Assembly (NCBI GenBank): GCA_038205395.1
Contig: JBBRBX010000008.1
Span: forward strand, 1 to 64,000
DNA from: Fredericiella sp038205395
GTDB lineage: Bacteria > Chloroflexota > Anaerolineae > Caldilineales > Caldilineaceae
Reading direction: 5' to 3'
DNA: 64,000 bases
Shown here: piece by piece, positions 49,501 to 57,424 of the stretch
Layout of the letters: each line of letters begins with the position of its first letter
Position numbering within the stretch: the first letter of the stretch is position 1
Notes under the pieces: model-generated
Database searches by the model: none
Told to the model about the DNA's origin: nothing
What the model saw: only the letters and a program-made list of their open reading frames with translations
Translations under genes and position numbers: made by a program

Positions 49501-49901
49501 AGGGTGGCGCCGATGGTGCGGCGCTGGGTGCGCTGTGGGATACGCTGAAAAGCCCGCCGGAATTGATCGCCCAAGCCGAAGCCGTGGCCGGCAGCGGCAA
49601 CCAGCCGCCGGCGGTGGCGGACGACACATTTGAGGCTGCGCCGGGTCAGACGACGCTGCTCGATGTGCTGGCCAATGACAGCGACCCCGACGGCGATCTG
49701 CTGGTGTTGGTGGCGGTGGACGCGCCCAGCCATGGCAAGGCCTCCATTGTGGACAACAAAATCGCTTATCTGCCCGAACCTGGTTTTGCTGGGCCGGTGG
49801 AACTGACCTATACGGTGCGCGACGCTGCCGACAATGAACGCAGCGGGCGCGTCACCGTCAATGTGCCGGGACGGCTCTACTTGCCTGCCGCCGGCAAGTA
49901 G
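46536..49901 (+). CDS. Secreted PQQ-dependent sugar dehydrogenase fused to a five-haem c-type cytochrome region, LYLP tail
   Basis: A 1121-residue exported fusion. The signal peptide is LQWAGLLLFLLVPLLVMSFP. Residues 40-405 form a GSDH beta-propeller (soluble glucose/sorbosone dehydrogenase type) with His175 in VNHKGG and Arg250/Asn251 in GLRNPWRWSFD, the PQQ-site positions. A Thr/Pro linker (about 405-475) follows. Five CxxCH haem sites lie near residues 500, 544, 577, 664 and 739. A cadherin/VCBS-like domain (DDTFEAAPGQTTLLDVLAND) precedes the tail GRLYLPAAGK. The cytochrome would accept electrons from PQQ. No strong ribosome site is seen at the ATG. Confidence 0.88.
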   Translation: MHLPSAHTVPRPLQWAGLLLFLLVPLLVMSFPARGATDAISLQLVASNFDQPVYVTHAGDGSGRLFVVEKTGRIKIIQNGQVLPTPFLDIHTIVGTESEAGLLSISFPSDFAQSGYFFVYYNHINKNLVPDTTGEGNGGNDTVVARFRLVSGDPNRADPASEERILLVNQPFVNHKGGMTAFGPDGYLYIGLGDGGSGGDPNNAGQRLNTLLGKLLRISVGATGTYSIPADNPFVNTAGARGEIWDYGLRNPWRWSFDRATNDLLIADVGQNQYEEVDVHPAGVGGGLNFGWRCYEGNTVYNQSQPCNGPFTAPIVVYDHSEGNSITGGYVYRGSAYPSLVGRYFFADYGTGKIWSTARSGGSWSAKQLLLDTSYGISSFGEDQAGELYVVDLNGAAVYRLTDDTPLPTATQTAAPTNTATATPTITPTPPNTPLPGTATWTPTATPTATTPATATPTATATVEGAAPTATATLVADADFVLPGTQPGTLVDSIVDPTTCQTCHTDPIYKAWRGSMMSQAGRDPLFWAALHVAEEDVPGSGDYCLRCHAPKGWFEGRSHPADGSALLPQDIKAGVACEVCHRAVSPAPSSNSSDQAAQRDATIRSLLAQAPSPDHLGSAMLILDPEDNRRGPFAFENPPPHPKATWRTDLLGQNGDPVAEATLCGTCHNLDNPALSWDAARNQYWPNAEDAPPPSVARDAMFPVERTYDEWLNSDYATADGVFAPRFAGNKLDGIVRTCQDCHMTRSIGYAVSPDQFEDAVLRDCGLNGCLPAHVLVGGNTWVPQLLQDARWRLAALDDAEALNETVVQARAMLQKSASLSVSIAQNGAGKQAIVRVVNESGHKLPTGYAEGRRMWIALQAFDAAGSPVYASGVYDPATGVLAADPALKVYEIKQGLTPELAAALGKEAGESFHFVLNNTTVKDNRIPPRGYTVAAYNRPGMMPVGATYADGQYWDETVYSLPPSAVRVVAYLAYQTSSKEYIDFLRSKGGADGAALGALWDTLKSPPELIAQAEAVAGSGNQPPAVADDTFEAAPGQTTLLDVLANDSDPDGDLLVLVAVDAPSHGKASIVDNKIAYLPEPGFAGPVELTYTVRDAADNERSGRVTVNVPGRLYLPAAGK

Positions 49902-49920
49902 CAGGCAGGTAGAGCCGTCC
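49869..49920 (+). terminator. Long hairpin whose first arm encodes the LYLP tail
   Basis: Bases 49869-49888 pair with 49901-49920 (20 bp, one wobble). The first arm is coding (Gly-Arg-Leu-Tyr-Leu-Pro-Ala), and the second begins at the last base of the stop codon. No T run follows, so it may be a terminator or an mRNA-end hairpin before the paralogue 79 bases downstream. Confidence 0.6.
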
Positions 49921-49998
49921 TGGCTCCCGCAACTCGCTTGTGTTCCGGCATGGCAGCCGCCACGCCGGAGCAGAACAGATAGAAAGGATGGACAAAGT

Positions 49999-51249
49999 AT
50001 GGGTTACCAAAGGCTGTATCGTCTGCGCACTGTGCTGTTGGCCTTGATCCTGCCGGCGCTGCTGCTCCTTTTTATCATGTGGCTGCCGGTGAAAGCCGAC
50101 AGTGGTCTGCAGCTGGTGAAAGTGGTCGATGGTCTCTCGCAGCCCGTTTATGTCACCCATGCTGGGGACGGCAGCGGGCGGCTGTTTGTGGTCGAACAAG
50201 ACGGTGTCATCCGCATCATCAAGGACGGGCAACTGCTGCCGGATGCGTTTTTGGACATCCGCGACCGCGTGAAGAACCAAGGGGAGGCGGGGCTGTTGAG
50301 CGTAGCCTTTCCTGCCAACTATGCCCAGAACGGCTACTTTTTTGTCTACTACAACCATGACGGCGAACTAGCTCCGCCTGAACCCAGCGACAACGGCAAC
50401 AACGGCGGCTTTGACAGTGTGGTGGCGCGTTTTCGGGTAACAGCCGACCCCGACCGCGCTGATGCGGCCAGCGAGGAGCGCATCCTTGTGCGCAGCCAGC
50501 CGTATACGAATCACAACGGCGGGCTGATTGCGTTTGGGGCGGACGGCTATCTCTACATCGGGCTGGGCGACGGCGGCAGCGGCGGCGACCCGCAGAACCA
50601 GGCGCAGAACACGTCCAGCCTGCTGGGCAAGCTGCTGCGCGTGCAGGTGGGGGCGAGCGGGACCTATACCGTGCCCAGCGACAATCCATTTGCCGGCGCG
50701 GCCCCGGCCAAGGGCGAAATCTGGCATTATGGGCTGCGCAATCCGTGGCGCTGGAGTTTTGACCGCGCCACCGGCGACCTGTTGATCGGGGATGTGGGGC
50801 AGAACGCGTTTGAAGAGGTGGACTACGCCGCCGCCGGGCAAAGCGGCCTCAATTTCGGCTGGCGCTGTAAAGAAGGCTTTGCCGACTACAACACGAAACC
50901 GGCTTGCACGGGAACACTCACTGACCCTATCACGGCCTACGGTCGCACCTTGGGCCAGGCAGTCACCGGCGGCTATGTCTACCGTGGCCCGGCCTACCCG
51001 GCGCTGAATGGCGTCTACTTCTATGCCGACTACAGCACCGGTCGCATTTGGAGCATGGTGCGGCAGGGCGGGCGCTGGAGTGCACCCAGCGAGGAACTCG
51101 ACACCAGCTATCTGATCTCCTCGTTTGGCGAAGACGAAGCGGGCGAGCTGTATGTCGTCGATCTGAACGGGGCGGTCTACCGGCTCACGACGGTGCTGAC
51201 CAATCTCAACGAGCGGCTCTACCTGCCCGCCGTTGCGGCCAACCGCTGA
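49999..51249 (+). CDS. Secreted PQQ-dependent sugar dehydrogenase (GSDH), LYLP tail
   Basis: A 416-residue exported enzyme, paralogous to the propeller half of the upstream gene but without haem sites or an Ig domain. The signal is RTVLLALILPALLLLFIMWL. His172 in TNHNGGLIAFG, YLYIGLGDGGSGGD and GLRNPWRWSFDRATGD match the soluble glucose dehydrogenase family. It would oxidise an aldose or other sugar outside the cell with PQQ and calcium. The chain ends NERLYLPAVAANR. The ATG at 49999 has AAAGGA ten bases upstream. Confidence 0.9.
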   Translation: MGYQRLYRLRTVLLALILPALLLLFIMWLPVKADSGLQLVKVVDGLSQPVYVTHAGDGSGRLFVVEQDGVIRIIKDGQLLPDAFLDIRDRVKNQGEAGLLSVAFPANYAQNGYFFVYYNHDGELAPPEPSDNGNNGGFDSVVARFRVTADPDRADAASEERILVRSQPYTNHNGGLIAFGADGYLYIGLGDGGSGGDPQNQAQNTSSLLGKLLRVQVGASGTYTVPSDNPFAGAAPAKGEIWHYGLRNPWRWSFDRATGDLLIGDVGQNAFEEVDYAAAGQSGLNFGWRCKEGFADYNTKPACTGTLTDPITAYGRTLGQAVTGGYVYRGPAYPALNGVYFYADYSTGRIWSMVRQGGRWSAPSEELDTSYLISSFGEDEAGELYVVDLNGAVYRLTTVLTNLNERLYLPAVAANR

Positions 51250-51264
51250 TATTCATACGCTGGG

Positions 51265-51302
51265 CCAGACCTTCAGGAGGTGGCCACCTCCTGAAGGTCT
51301 GG
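51265..51302. terminator. Bidirectional terminator palindrome
   Basis: A 38-base perfect palindrome (51265-51283 with 51284-51302) lies between the convergent stops at 51249 and 51320. There is no long T tract, but stability is very high. Confidence 0.75.
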
Positions 51303-51319
51303 TCGCAGGTCGGGCGTGC

Positions 51320-52147
51320 TTAGAAGCGGATGGCCTTGAACTCTTTCATCTGGTTGGTGATGGCGATTTCCGTGGGCAGGCGCTCCATGCTGGACGCGCC
51401 GTAGAAGCCGTCCACGTTCTTGGTGCGCTGCAGCACGTACGCGGCGTCCTCCGGCATGGCGATGGGGCCGCCGTGACAGAGCATGATGACTTCCGGGTTG
51501 ACGGATTTGGCGGCGTCGGCAATTGCCTGCACGCGCTGCACGGAATCATCCAGCGTCAGCGCCGTGGAAGCGCCGATTGACCCCTTCGTGGTCAGCCCCA
51601 TATGCGCCACAATGATGTCGGCGCCGGCTTCCGCCATCTGTCTGGCATCGTCTACATTGAAGACATAGGGGGTGGTGACCAGGTCCAGGGCGCGGGCCAT
51701 GCGGATCATCTCGATCTCCGGCCCGTAGCCCATGCCGGTCTCTTCCAGGTTCTGGCGGAAGTTGCCGTCGATCAGTCCCACGGTGGGGAAATTCTGGACG
51801 CCGGCAAAGCCTATTTCCTTCACCTGCTGCAGAAAGCGCTCCATGCGCCGGAAGGGGTCGGTGGCGCAGACGCCGGCCAGCACGGGCGTATCCTCGACAA
51901 TCGTCAGCACTTCGTTGGCCATGTCCATAACAATGGCGTTGGCGTCGCCGTAGGGCATGAGGCCGGCGAGCGAGCCGCGCCCGGCCATGCGGAAGCGTCC
52001 GGAGTTGTAGATGACGATCAAGTCGACGCCGCCGGCTTCTTCAAACTTAGCGCTGATGCCTGTGCCGGCGCCGCCGCCGATAATGGGCACGCCGTCCGTA
52101 ATGTTTTTGCGCAAACGCTTGAGTACTTCTTGACGAGTAAGGGCCAT
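51320..52147 (-). CDS. PEP-hydrolase-like TIM-barrel protein (partner of Tm-1-like protein)
   Basis: A 275-residue TIM-barrel protein of the phosphoenolpyruvate-hydrolase-like family. Typical parts are IIGGGAGTGISAKFEEAGGV, DLIVIYNSGRFRMAGRGSLA, PVLAGVCATDPF and VDGFYGASSMERLPTE. The biochemical role is not established. The family occurs beside, or fused to, UPF0261/Tm-1-like proteins, as here (3-base gap), at the end of a sugar catabolic operon. GGGAG precedes the ATG. Confidence 0.87.
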   Translation of the reverse strand: MALTRQEVLKRLRKNITDGVPIIGGGAGTGISAKFEEAGGVDLIVIYNSGRFRMAGRGSLAGLMPYGDANAIVMDMANEVLTIVEDTPVLAGVCATDPFRRMERFLQQVKEIGFAGVQNFPTVGLIDGNFRQNLEETGMGYGPEIEMIRMARALDLVTTPYVFNVDDARQMAEAGADIIVAHMGLTTKGSIGASTALTLDDSVQRVQAIADAAKSVNPEVIMLCHGGPIAMPEDAAYVLQRTKNVDGFYGASSMERLPTEIAITNQMKEFKAIRF

Positions 52148-52150
52148 GAT

Positions 52151-53392
52151 TCAGCTCCCTTTCTGAGATTGGGTTTGAGAAATCAGATCGAGCATCATCT
52201 CCACCGCCTTGGCGGCGAATTCAGGATCGTTGATATTGTGATCCAGTGCGACGACGGGGATATCGGGGCGCAAGTCAGCCTTGATGGCGTCGAACATAGC
52301 CTGGTCCGCCGCCCGATCCTCAAACAGTTGGCCGTCGCCGTCCAGAATGGAAACGCCGCGCAGGGGGATCAGGAAGGCGACCGGCCCTTTGGCCGCGTTG
52401 GCCTTGGCGGCAAAGGTTTCGCCCATGCGCCGGTTTTCTTCTGCATTGGTGCGCATCAGCGTTACGGAAGGGTTCCACTCGTAGAAGAGGCGGCCAGCAT
52501 CTTTGTACTTCTGGGGTACGGTCTCCATGCCGCCAAAGTTCGCCATATCCACACAGCCGGGCACAATCAGGTGCGGGACGCCCATTTCGCCGGGGGCGCT
52601 GAGCCGTTCCGGCCCGGCATCAAAGACGCCGCCGCAGACCGTGTCCGCCCATTCGGTGGTGGTCATGTCCAGCACGGCGTCGACCAGCCCCTCGCGCACG
52701 AGCGACTCCATCGTCTTGCCGCCCGCGCCGGTGGCATGAAAGACCAGCACCTCGTAGCCCTGGGCGTCGAGCGCGGCGCGGGCGGCGTCGACTGCTTGTG
52801 TGGTGTTGCCGAACATCGAGGCCGCGATGATGGGCTTGCTATCGGTTTCTTCGGGGAGAGTGGCCTCGACCATCCCGGCGATCGCGCCCGCCGCGCGTGT
52901 AAAAATGAGGCTGGAAATGCGGTTGATGCCCGCCACGTCGACGATGGACGGGATCATGGTGATGTCTTTGCTGCCGACATAGGCGGAGGTGTCGCCGGAA
53001 GCTGCGGTGGAGATGCAGACTTTGGGCAGGCCGATGGGCAGTGCGCGCATGGCGGCGGTGACGACGCTGGTGCCGCCCGTGCCGCCCATGCCGATGATGC
53101 CGTCGAAGGGGGTTTCGGCGTAGAGTGCGGCCACTGTGGCCGCGGCGCCTTGGCTCATCACGCGCATAGCGCGCCCGCGATCCTGGCTGCGGCGCAGCTC
53201 GTCCAGGTCGCCGCCGCCGGCCGCGGCCACTTCCGCCGCCGGCACATCGATGGGGAAGAGGTCGGTCGCGCCGAGGACGCCCGTATTCATGCTCTTGACC
53301 TGGTGTCCATGTTCCAGAATGCGTGCACGCAGATACGCATACTCTACGCCCTTGGTGTCAAAGGCGCCGATCATCAAAATTGTCTTTGCCAT
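52151..53392 (-). CDS. Tm-1-like ATP-binding domain protein (UPF0261)
   Basis: A 413-residue UPF0261 protein with the two-domain layout of the tomato Tm-1 N-terminal region. Motifs are ILMIGAFDTKGVEYAYLRAR, DGIIGMGGTGGTSVVTAAMR, STAASGDTSAYVGSKDITMI and LVFHATGAGGKTMESLVREG. Family members bind ATP; the bacterial reaction is unknown. It is followed by the TIM-barrel partner and preceded by a cupin and an ABC transporter. GGAGGAG precedes the ATG. Confidence 0.9.
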   Translation of the reverse strand: MAKTILMIGAFDTKGVEYAYLRARILEHGHQVKSMNTGVLGATDLFPIDVPAAEVAAAGGGDLDELRRSQDRGRAMRVMSQGAAATVAALYAETPFDGIIGMGGTGGTSVVTAAMRALPIGLPKVCISTAASGDTSAYVGSKDITMIPSIVDVAGINRISSLIFTRAAGAIAGMVEATLPEETDSKPIIAASMFGNTTQAVDAARAALDAQGYEVLVFHATGAGGKTMESLVREGLVDAVLDMTTTEWADTVCGGVFDAGPERLSAPGEMGVPHLIVPGCVDMANFGGMETVPQKYKDAGRLFYEWNPSVTLMRTNAEENRRMGETFAAKANAAKGPVAFLIPLRGVSILDGDGQLFEDRAADQAMFDAIKADLRPDIPVVALDHNINDPEFAAKAVEMMLDLISQTQSQKGS

Positions 53393-53500
53393 AGCTCCTC
53401 CGGATTATGCGGGTTGGATGGATGAGGGGTCGCGCCGGGTGTGCAGACATGCAGCGACACGCGACGACTCCTGTCTCGATTGGGCTGCTTGCGCCGTTCG

Positions 53501-53899
53501 TCAGTCGTCCCGGCCTTCTTCCAGCATCACCGCCTGGCGGTCGCCGGTCGGGTAGGCCACCACCATGCGCGCCGTGACTGCGCCGGGGTTAAAGGCGTCA
53601 TGCCTGACATTTTGACCAATAAAGATGGCGTCGCCGGCCTTCAAGTAGACGACTTCACTGTCCAGACTGTGGTTCAACTCACCCTCGAGCAGGTAGAGGA
53701 CTTCCTCACTGTTGGGGTGATAGTGGCGCGGGTTCTTTTGTCCCGATTCAATCTCGACATAGCCAAAGGTAATCTGCGCGCCGTCGATGCGCCCGCCGCT
53801 GAAGAGCCATTGGATGCTGCCCCAGTTGAACTGATTGGCCTGGCCGCTGTCCACCGATGCGACGAGTTGGGGCTGAATTTCAGGGTTGGATGTTGGCAT
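53501..53899 (-). CDS. Cupin-domain protein
   Basis: A 132-residue single-domain cupin. The metal-binding first motif is RHYHPNSEEVLYLLEGELNH (two His, one Glu), and the second motif histidine is in IFIGQNVRHDAFNP. It could be a sugar-acid isomerase-like enzyme or a sensor; no substrate can be named. The ATG at 53899 is chosen because upstream codons overlap the permease end and lack cupin character. It lies 71 bases after the permease stop. Confidence 0.82.
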   Translation of the reverse strand: MPTSNPEIQPQLVASVDSGQANQFNWGSIQWLFSGGRIDGAQITFGYVEIESGQKNPRHYHPNSEEVLYLLEGELNHSLDSEVVYLKAGDAIFIGQNVRHDAFNPGAVTARMVVAYPTGDRQAVMLEEGRDD

Positions 53900-53970
53900 G
53901 AGTTCTCTCGATTCTCGTTGGAAACTGGATGCGGAGGGGGCGCGTATTGCGTCCGGCAGCGCACGTGTCA

Positions 53971-54873
53971 CTAGCCCTTGATGCCGGACATGACGATGCC
54001 TTCAATAAAGTACCGCTGCGCGGCAAAGAACAGCGCAAGCACCGGCAGAACAGTCAAAGTCGAAGCCGCCATAAGATAATGCCAGTCGGTTGTAAACAGC
54101 CCCTTGAACGCGGCAAGTCCCAGTGAAATTGTATACTTGTCCGGTGAAGTCAGATAAATCAGCGGCCCCATAAAATCGTTCCAGTGGAACAAGAACAGGA
54201 AAATGGCGACAGCCGTCAAGGCGGGGCGAATGAGGGGCAGCACCACGCGCCAGTAGATTCCGAATTCTCCCGCCCCATCAATGCGGGCGGCGTCGGTGAA
54301 ATCTTTGGGGATCGTGCGGAAAAACTGGCGCAAGAGAAAAATATAGAAGGCGCTGCCGCCAAACCATTCGGGCACGATCAGCGGCAGCGGCGTATCCAGC
54401 CACCCCAGATATTTGAAGAGAATGTAGCGTGGGATCATGGTCACGGCCCACGGCAGCATCATAGTGGAGAGCAAGAGGGCGAACATCAACTCGCGGCCGC
54501 GAAAGCGCAGGCGCGCAAAGCCGTAGGCGGCCATCGAGCCGGTCAGCAGCGCGCCTACGGAGGCAAACACCACGATCACCATCGTATTCCACAGGTAAAG
54601 ATGAAACGGGCTGGCGTTGAGCGCTTCCACATAGTTCTGCCAGCGGATCGGATCCGGTATCCATTGCGGCGGATACAGCCAGATTTTGGCCGGCTCTTTG
54701 AGCGAACTGGACAGCAGCCAGTAGAAAGGTGCGCTCATAATGAGAGCGCCCACGGTCAAGATCAGCAGAATCAGGCCGCGCCCCAGGGTGCGACGCCATT
54801 GTGAGGGCCGCGTGGCCGGTTGGGAGCCAACTAGCGCCTTGTTGATCGGTTTGCGTTGGATCGCTTGCGTCAT
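53971..54873 (-). CDS. Sugar-type ABC transporter permease (MalG-like)
   Basis: A 300-residue CUT1 permease. The ATPase-contact loop is DFTDAARIDGAGEFGIYWRV followed by VLPLIRP, and the end AQRYFIEGIVMSGIKG is typical of MalG-like subunits. About six helices are visible. The gene lies 15 bases after the MalF-like partner. No ATPase is encoded in this operon. Confidence 0.93.
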   Translation of the reverse strand: MTQAIQRKPINKALVGSQPATRPSQWRRTLGRGLILLILTVGALIMSAPFYWLLSSSLKEPAKIWLYPPQWIPDPIRWQNYVEALNASPFHLYLWNTMVIVVFASVGALLTGSMAAYGFARLRFRGRELMFALLLSTMMLPWAVTMIPRYILFKYLGWLDTPLPLIVPEWFGGSAFYIFLLRQFFRTIPKDFTDAARIDGAGEFGIYWRVVLPLIRPALTAVAIFLFLFHWNDFMGPLIYLTSPDKYTISLGLAAFKGLFTTDWHYLMAASTLTVLPVLALFFAAQRYFIEGIVMSGIKG

Positions 54874-54888
54874 GGCATTCTCTCCCGA

Positions 54889-55800
54889 TTAAGACCCTTC
54901 TTCATAGTAGACCCAACTGGAGCCGCTGCGAAAGACCACCAAAGACAGGGCCAGGATGATGAAGAACAAGACCCAGGCCAAGGCAGAGGCATAGCCCATG
55001 TTGAACCAGGAAAAGGCATTGTTGAAGAGGTAGAGGACATAGAAGGTCGTGGCGTAGTTCGGCCCGCCGGCCGTCATGAGGTAGCTGGCGGTGAAAACCT
55101 GGAAGGAGCCGATGATCTGGAGGATCAGGTTGAAGAAGATGACGGGTGTCATCAGCGGGATAGTGATATTCCAGAAGCGGCGCATGCTGCCGGCGCCGTC
55201 AATCTCAGCCGCCTCGTACAGTTGACCGGGGATGCCGTTCAGCCCCGCTAAATAGATGATCATCACGCTGCCCATCGTCCACAAACTCATCAAGATCAAG
55301 GCCGGCAAAGCGGTGTTCGGGTTCTGCAGCCACAATACCTTGTCGAATCCCAGCGAACGCAAGAGCATATTGAGCAGGCCGAACTCCGAATTGAAGATCC
55401 AAACCCAAAGCACGGCGTTCGCCACAGCCGGCACAAGGCTGGGCAGATAGTAAAAGGTGCGGAAGAGGGCGATCCCGCGCGTGCGCGTGTTGAGCAGCAG
55501 CGCCACGAGAAAGGCCAGAATCAGCGTCAAGGGAACATGAAATGCGGTGTAATAGATGGTCACCCAGAGCGATTTGTAGAAGAGGTCGTCCTGGATCATG
55601 TGCGTGAAGTTGCTGAATCCGACAAAGCGGGGCGGCCGGATCAGATCCCAGTCGGTCATGCTGAGCCAGATGGAGTAGATCATGGGGCCGGCCACCCACA
55701 GGACTATGCCCAGTACGGCGGGCAGGATAAAGAGCCAGCCCGCGATTTCTTCGCGCTGCACGAGGGAAAGATGCCGGTTGCGCAAACTGTGTAGTGACAT
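54889..55800 (-). CDS. Sugar-type ABC transporter permease (MalF-like)
   Basis: A 303-residue CUT1 permease starting with a short basic tail and GWLFILPAVLGIVLWVAGPM. The EAA loop is QLYEAAEIDGAGSMRRFWNI followed by TIPLMTP. AAAGGG precedes the ATG. It is separated from the upstream binding-protein gene by a strong hairpin. Confidence 0.93.
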   Translation of the reverse strand: MSLHSLRNRHLSLVQREEIAGWLFILPAVLGIVLWVAGPMIYSIWLSMTDWDLIRPPRFVGFSNFTHMIQDDLFYKSLWVTIYYTAFHVPLTLILAFLVALLLNTRTRGIALFRTFYYLPSLVPAVANAVLWVWIFNSEFGLLNMLLRSLGFDKVLWLQNPNTALPALILMSLWTMGSVMIIYLAGLNGIPGQLYEAAEIDGAGSMRRFWNITIPLMTPVIFFNLILQIIGSFQVFTASYLMTAGGPNYATTFYVLYLFNNAFSWFNMGYASALAWVLFFIILALSLVVFRSGSSWVYYEEGS

Positions 55801-55834
55801 GATTGTCGCCCTTTCGCTGCGTAACTGGAACGTG

Positions 55835-55880
55835 CCGCCGGACGGCTGGTTGGGTGTCCACCCAACCAGCCGTCCGGCGG
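55835..55880 (-). promoter_or_regulatory. Intercistronic hairpin between binding-protein and permease genes
   Basis: A perfect 21-bp stem with a 4-base loop (55835-55855 with 55860-55880) lies between the binding-protein stop (55893) and the MalF-like start (55800), without a T tract. Its position mirrors the hairpin at 12423-12456, although the sequences differ. Confidence 0.78.
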
Positions 55881-55892
55881 TTCAGGCCGCCG

Positions 55893-57296
55893 TTATACTT
55901 TTGCTTGTTCTTCTTCCAGCGTCTTGTTCAGGCGCGGCACGAGATCGGTGAGAAGCGCCTCGGCCGTCATTTCTCCCGTCCAAACCTGGCTCAGTTCCTG
56001 GGTGAGCATCTCGCCGGCCTTGAGCACGCCAACCACGTTGGGAACCACATGGCCATAGTTCAGCTTGTAATCCGCTTCCAGCGGCAGCCAGTTCTCAGGG
56101 TGAACGTCCGGGTTCCACCATTTTTTGACGCCTTCAGGGGTGAGCAGCGTCTGGTGGCTGACGCCCCACAGGCCGAGCCGCACGAGGTGCGCCTGGTATT
56201 CATCCATGTTCAGATAGTGAAGCAAGCGCCAGGATTGCTCCGGGTATTGGGTGTCGGCATAGATGCCCGTCCACGAAGAGGCCGCCACTGTTGCCGGATC
56301 TTTGATCATAGGCTGCACGCCGACGCCAAAGTCGAAGTCCATTTTGGCGATGTCCTGCAGCGCCCAGTTGCCGTCCTGGATAATGGCGATGCGTCCGGTA
56401 GCCAACATTTGCCAGGCGTTCATGCCCATGTCTTGCAGCATTGCGCCCTGGGCAGCGACTTGGTTCTTCAGGCGCAGATCAGCAAAAGCTTGAATGGCAT
56501 TCACGGCTTCCGGCTGATCTAAAACATATTGCAGCGTGGTCTCGTCGATGACTTTGCCGCCGTTCGAGAAAACGAAATTGTCGTAATGATAATCCGGAAC
56601 AAAGTAGCCCCACTGTTGAACGTCTTGCACGTCAAAGCCGGCATCACCGGGGTGGTTGCCCTTGCCGTCCGTCGTCAAGGCTGTGGTGTTGGTCAAGAAG
56701 GTGTCCCAATCCCATGTGGCAGCGGGGTCGGTGCTGGGCGGCTCGATGCCGGCGTCGGCCAAGGCTGCCGTGTTGTAGAAGAGCATGCGCCACTGAAAGG
56801 TGGAGCCAATTGCATACCATTTGCCGTCTACGGTGCTGCGCTTTTCTTCGAAGGGGAAGAAGAAGTCGGGATCACTCATCGTGGCGTCAGTGGTCACCTG
56901 GTCTGTGATGTTCAGCAAGGCGCCCTTGACCGCAATATCCGGATAGTAGTTGCCTACCTTGTAGACGTCGGGGGCGTCGCCGGCTGCCAGCATCGTCTGC
57001 AGCTTTTCGGGATAGCGCTCCGGCACATGGATGTATTCGACTTTGATATCGGGGTTTTCGGCCATGAACGTCGCCAGGCCGCTTTCGATATTTTCCTTTT
57101 CCAACGGGCTGCCCCAGGCCATTTTGCGCAGTGTCACCTGCGTGGCGGCAGGCGCCGCCGCCGCGCCCTCTTGTTCGGTCGCAGCCGGCGCCACCGTTGC
57201 GGGCGCGCAGGCTGCCAGCCCTACCGTGGCGACTACGGCGCCGCTAATGCCGGCCAGGCGCAGAAAATCACGTCGAGATACTCTGTTTGCGGTCAT
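55893..57296 (-). CDS. Extracellular sugar-binding lipoprotein (Tat signal) of ABC transporter
   Basis: A 467-residue family-1 solute-binding protein. Twin arginines in VSRRDFLRLAG lead to lipobox GLAAC with Cys30 as the lipidation site. The mature protein has the usual YIHVPERYPEKLQTMLAAGD and AIIQDGNWALQDI-like segments (the latter reads RIAIIQDGNWALQD). The ligand is unknown, but the catabolic genes around it suggest a sugar or sugar acid. GGAGGAAAGG precedes the ATG. A small hairpin (57337-57343 with 57351-57357) lies 40-60 bases upstream. Confidence 0.93.
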   Translation of the reverse strand: MTANRVSRRDFLRLAGISGAVVATVGLAACAPATVAPAATEQEGAAAAPAATQVTLRKMAWGSPLEKENIESGLATFMAENPDIKVEYIHVPERYPEKLQTMLAAGDAPDVYKVGNYYPDIAVKGALLNITDQVTTDATMSDPDFFFPFEEKRSTVDGKWYAIGSTFQWRMLFYNTAALADAGIEPPSTDPAATWDWDTFLTNTTALTTDGKGNHPGDAGFDVQDVQQWGYFVPDYHYDNFVFSNGGKVIDETTLQYVLDQPEAVNAIQAFADLRLKNQVAAQGAMLQDMGMNAWQMLATGRIAIIQDGNWALQDIAKMDFDFGVGVQPMIKDPATVAASSWTGIYADTQYPEQSWRLLHYLNMDEYQAHLVRLGLWGVSHQTLLTPEGVKKWWNPDVHPENWLPLEADYKLNYGHVVPNVVGVLKAGEMLTQELSQVWTGEMTAEALLTDLVPRLNKTLEEEQAKV

Positions 57297-57424
57297 GCTG
57301 GTTTCCTTTCCTCCATCAGATGTAAGCCGGATCGGACACCGCCGTAGATTGGCGGTGATGGTTCACCTTAAACTAGAGAGAAATGAATCGGCTGAATCCA
57401 GGGCTGAACCCTGTCGCAGGCAGA

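Noticed and set aside
48288..49733. 481-codon minus-strand open frame
   Set aside because: Antisense to the haem region of the PQQ dehydrogenase fusion, which has clear motifs on the plus strand.
51602..53425. 607-codon plus-strand open frame
   Set aside because: Antisense across the PEP-hydrolase-like and Tm-1-like genes; no motif, His/Gly-rich.
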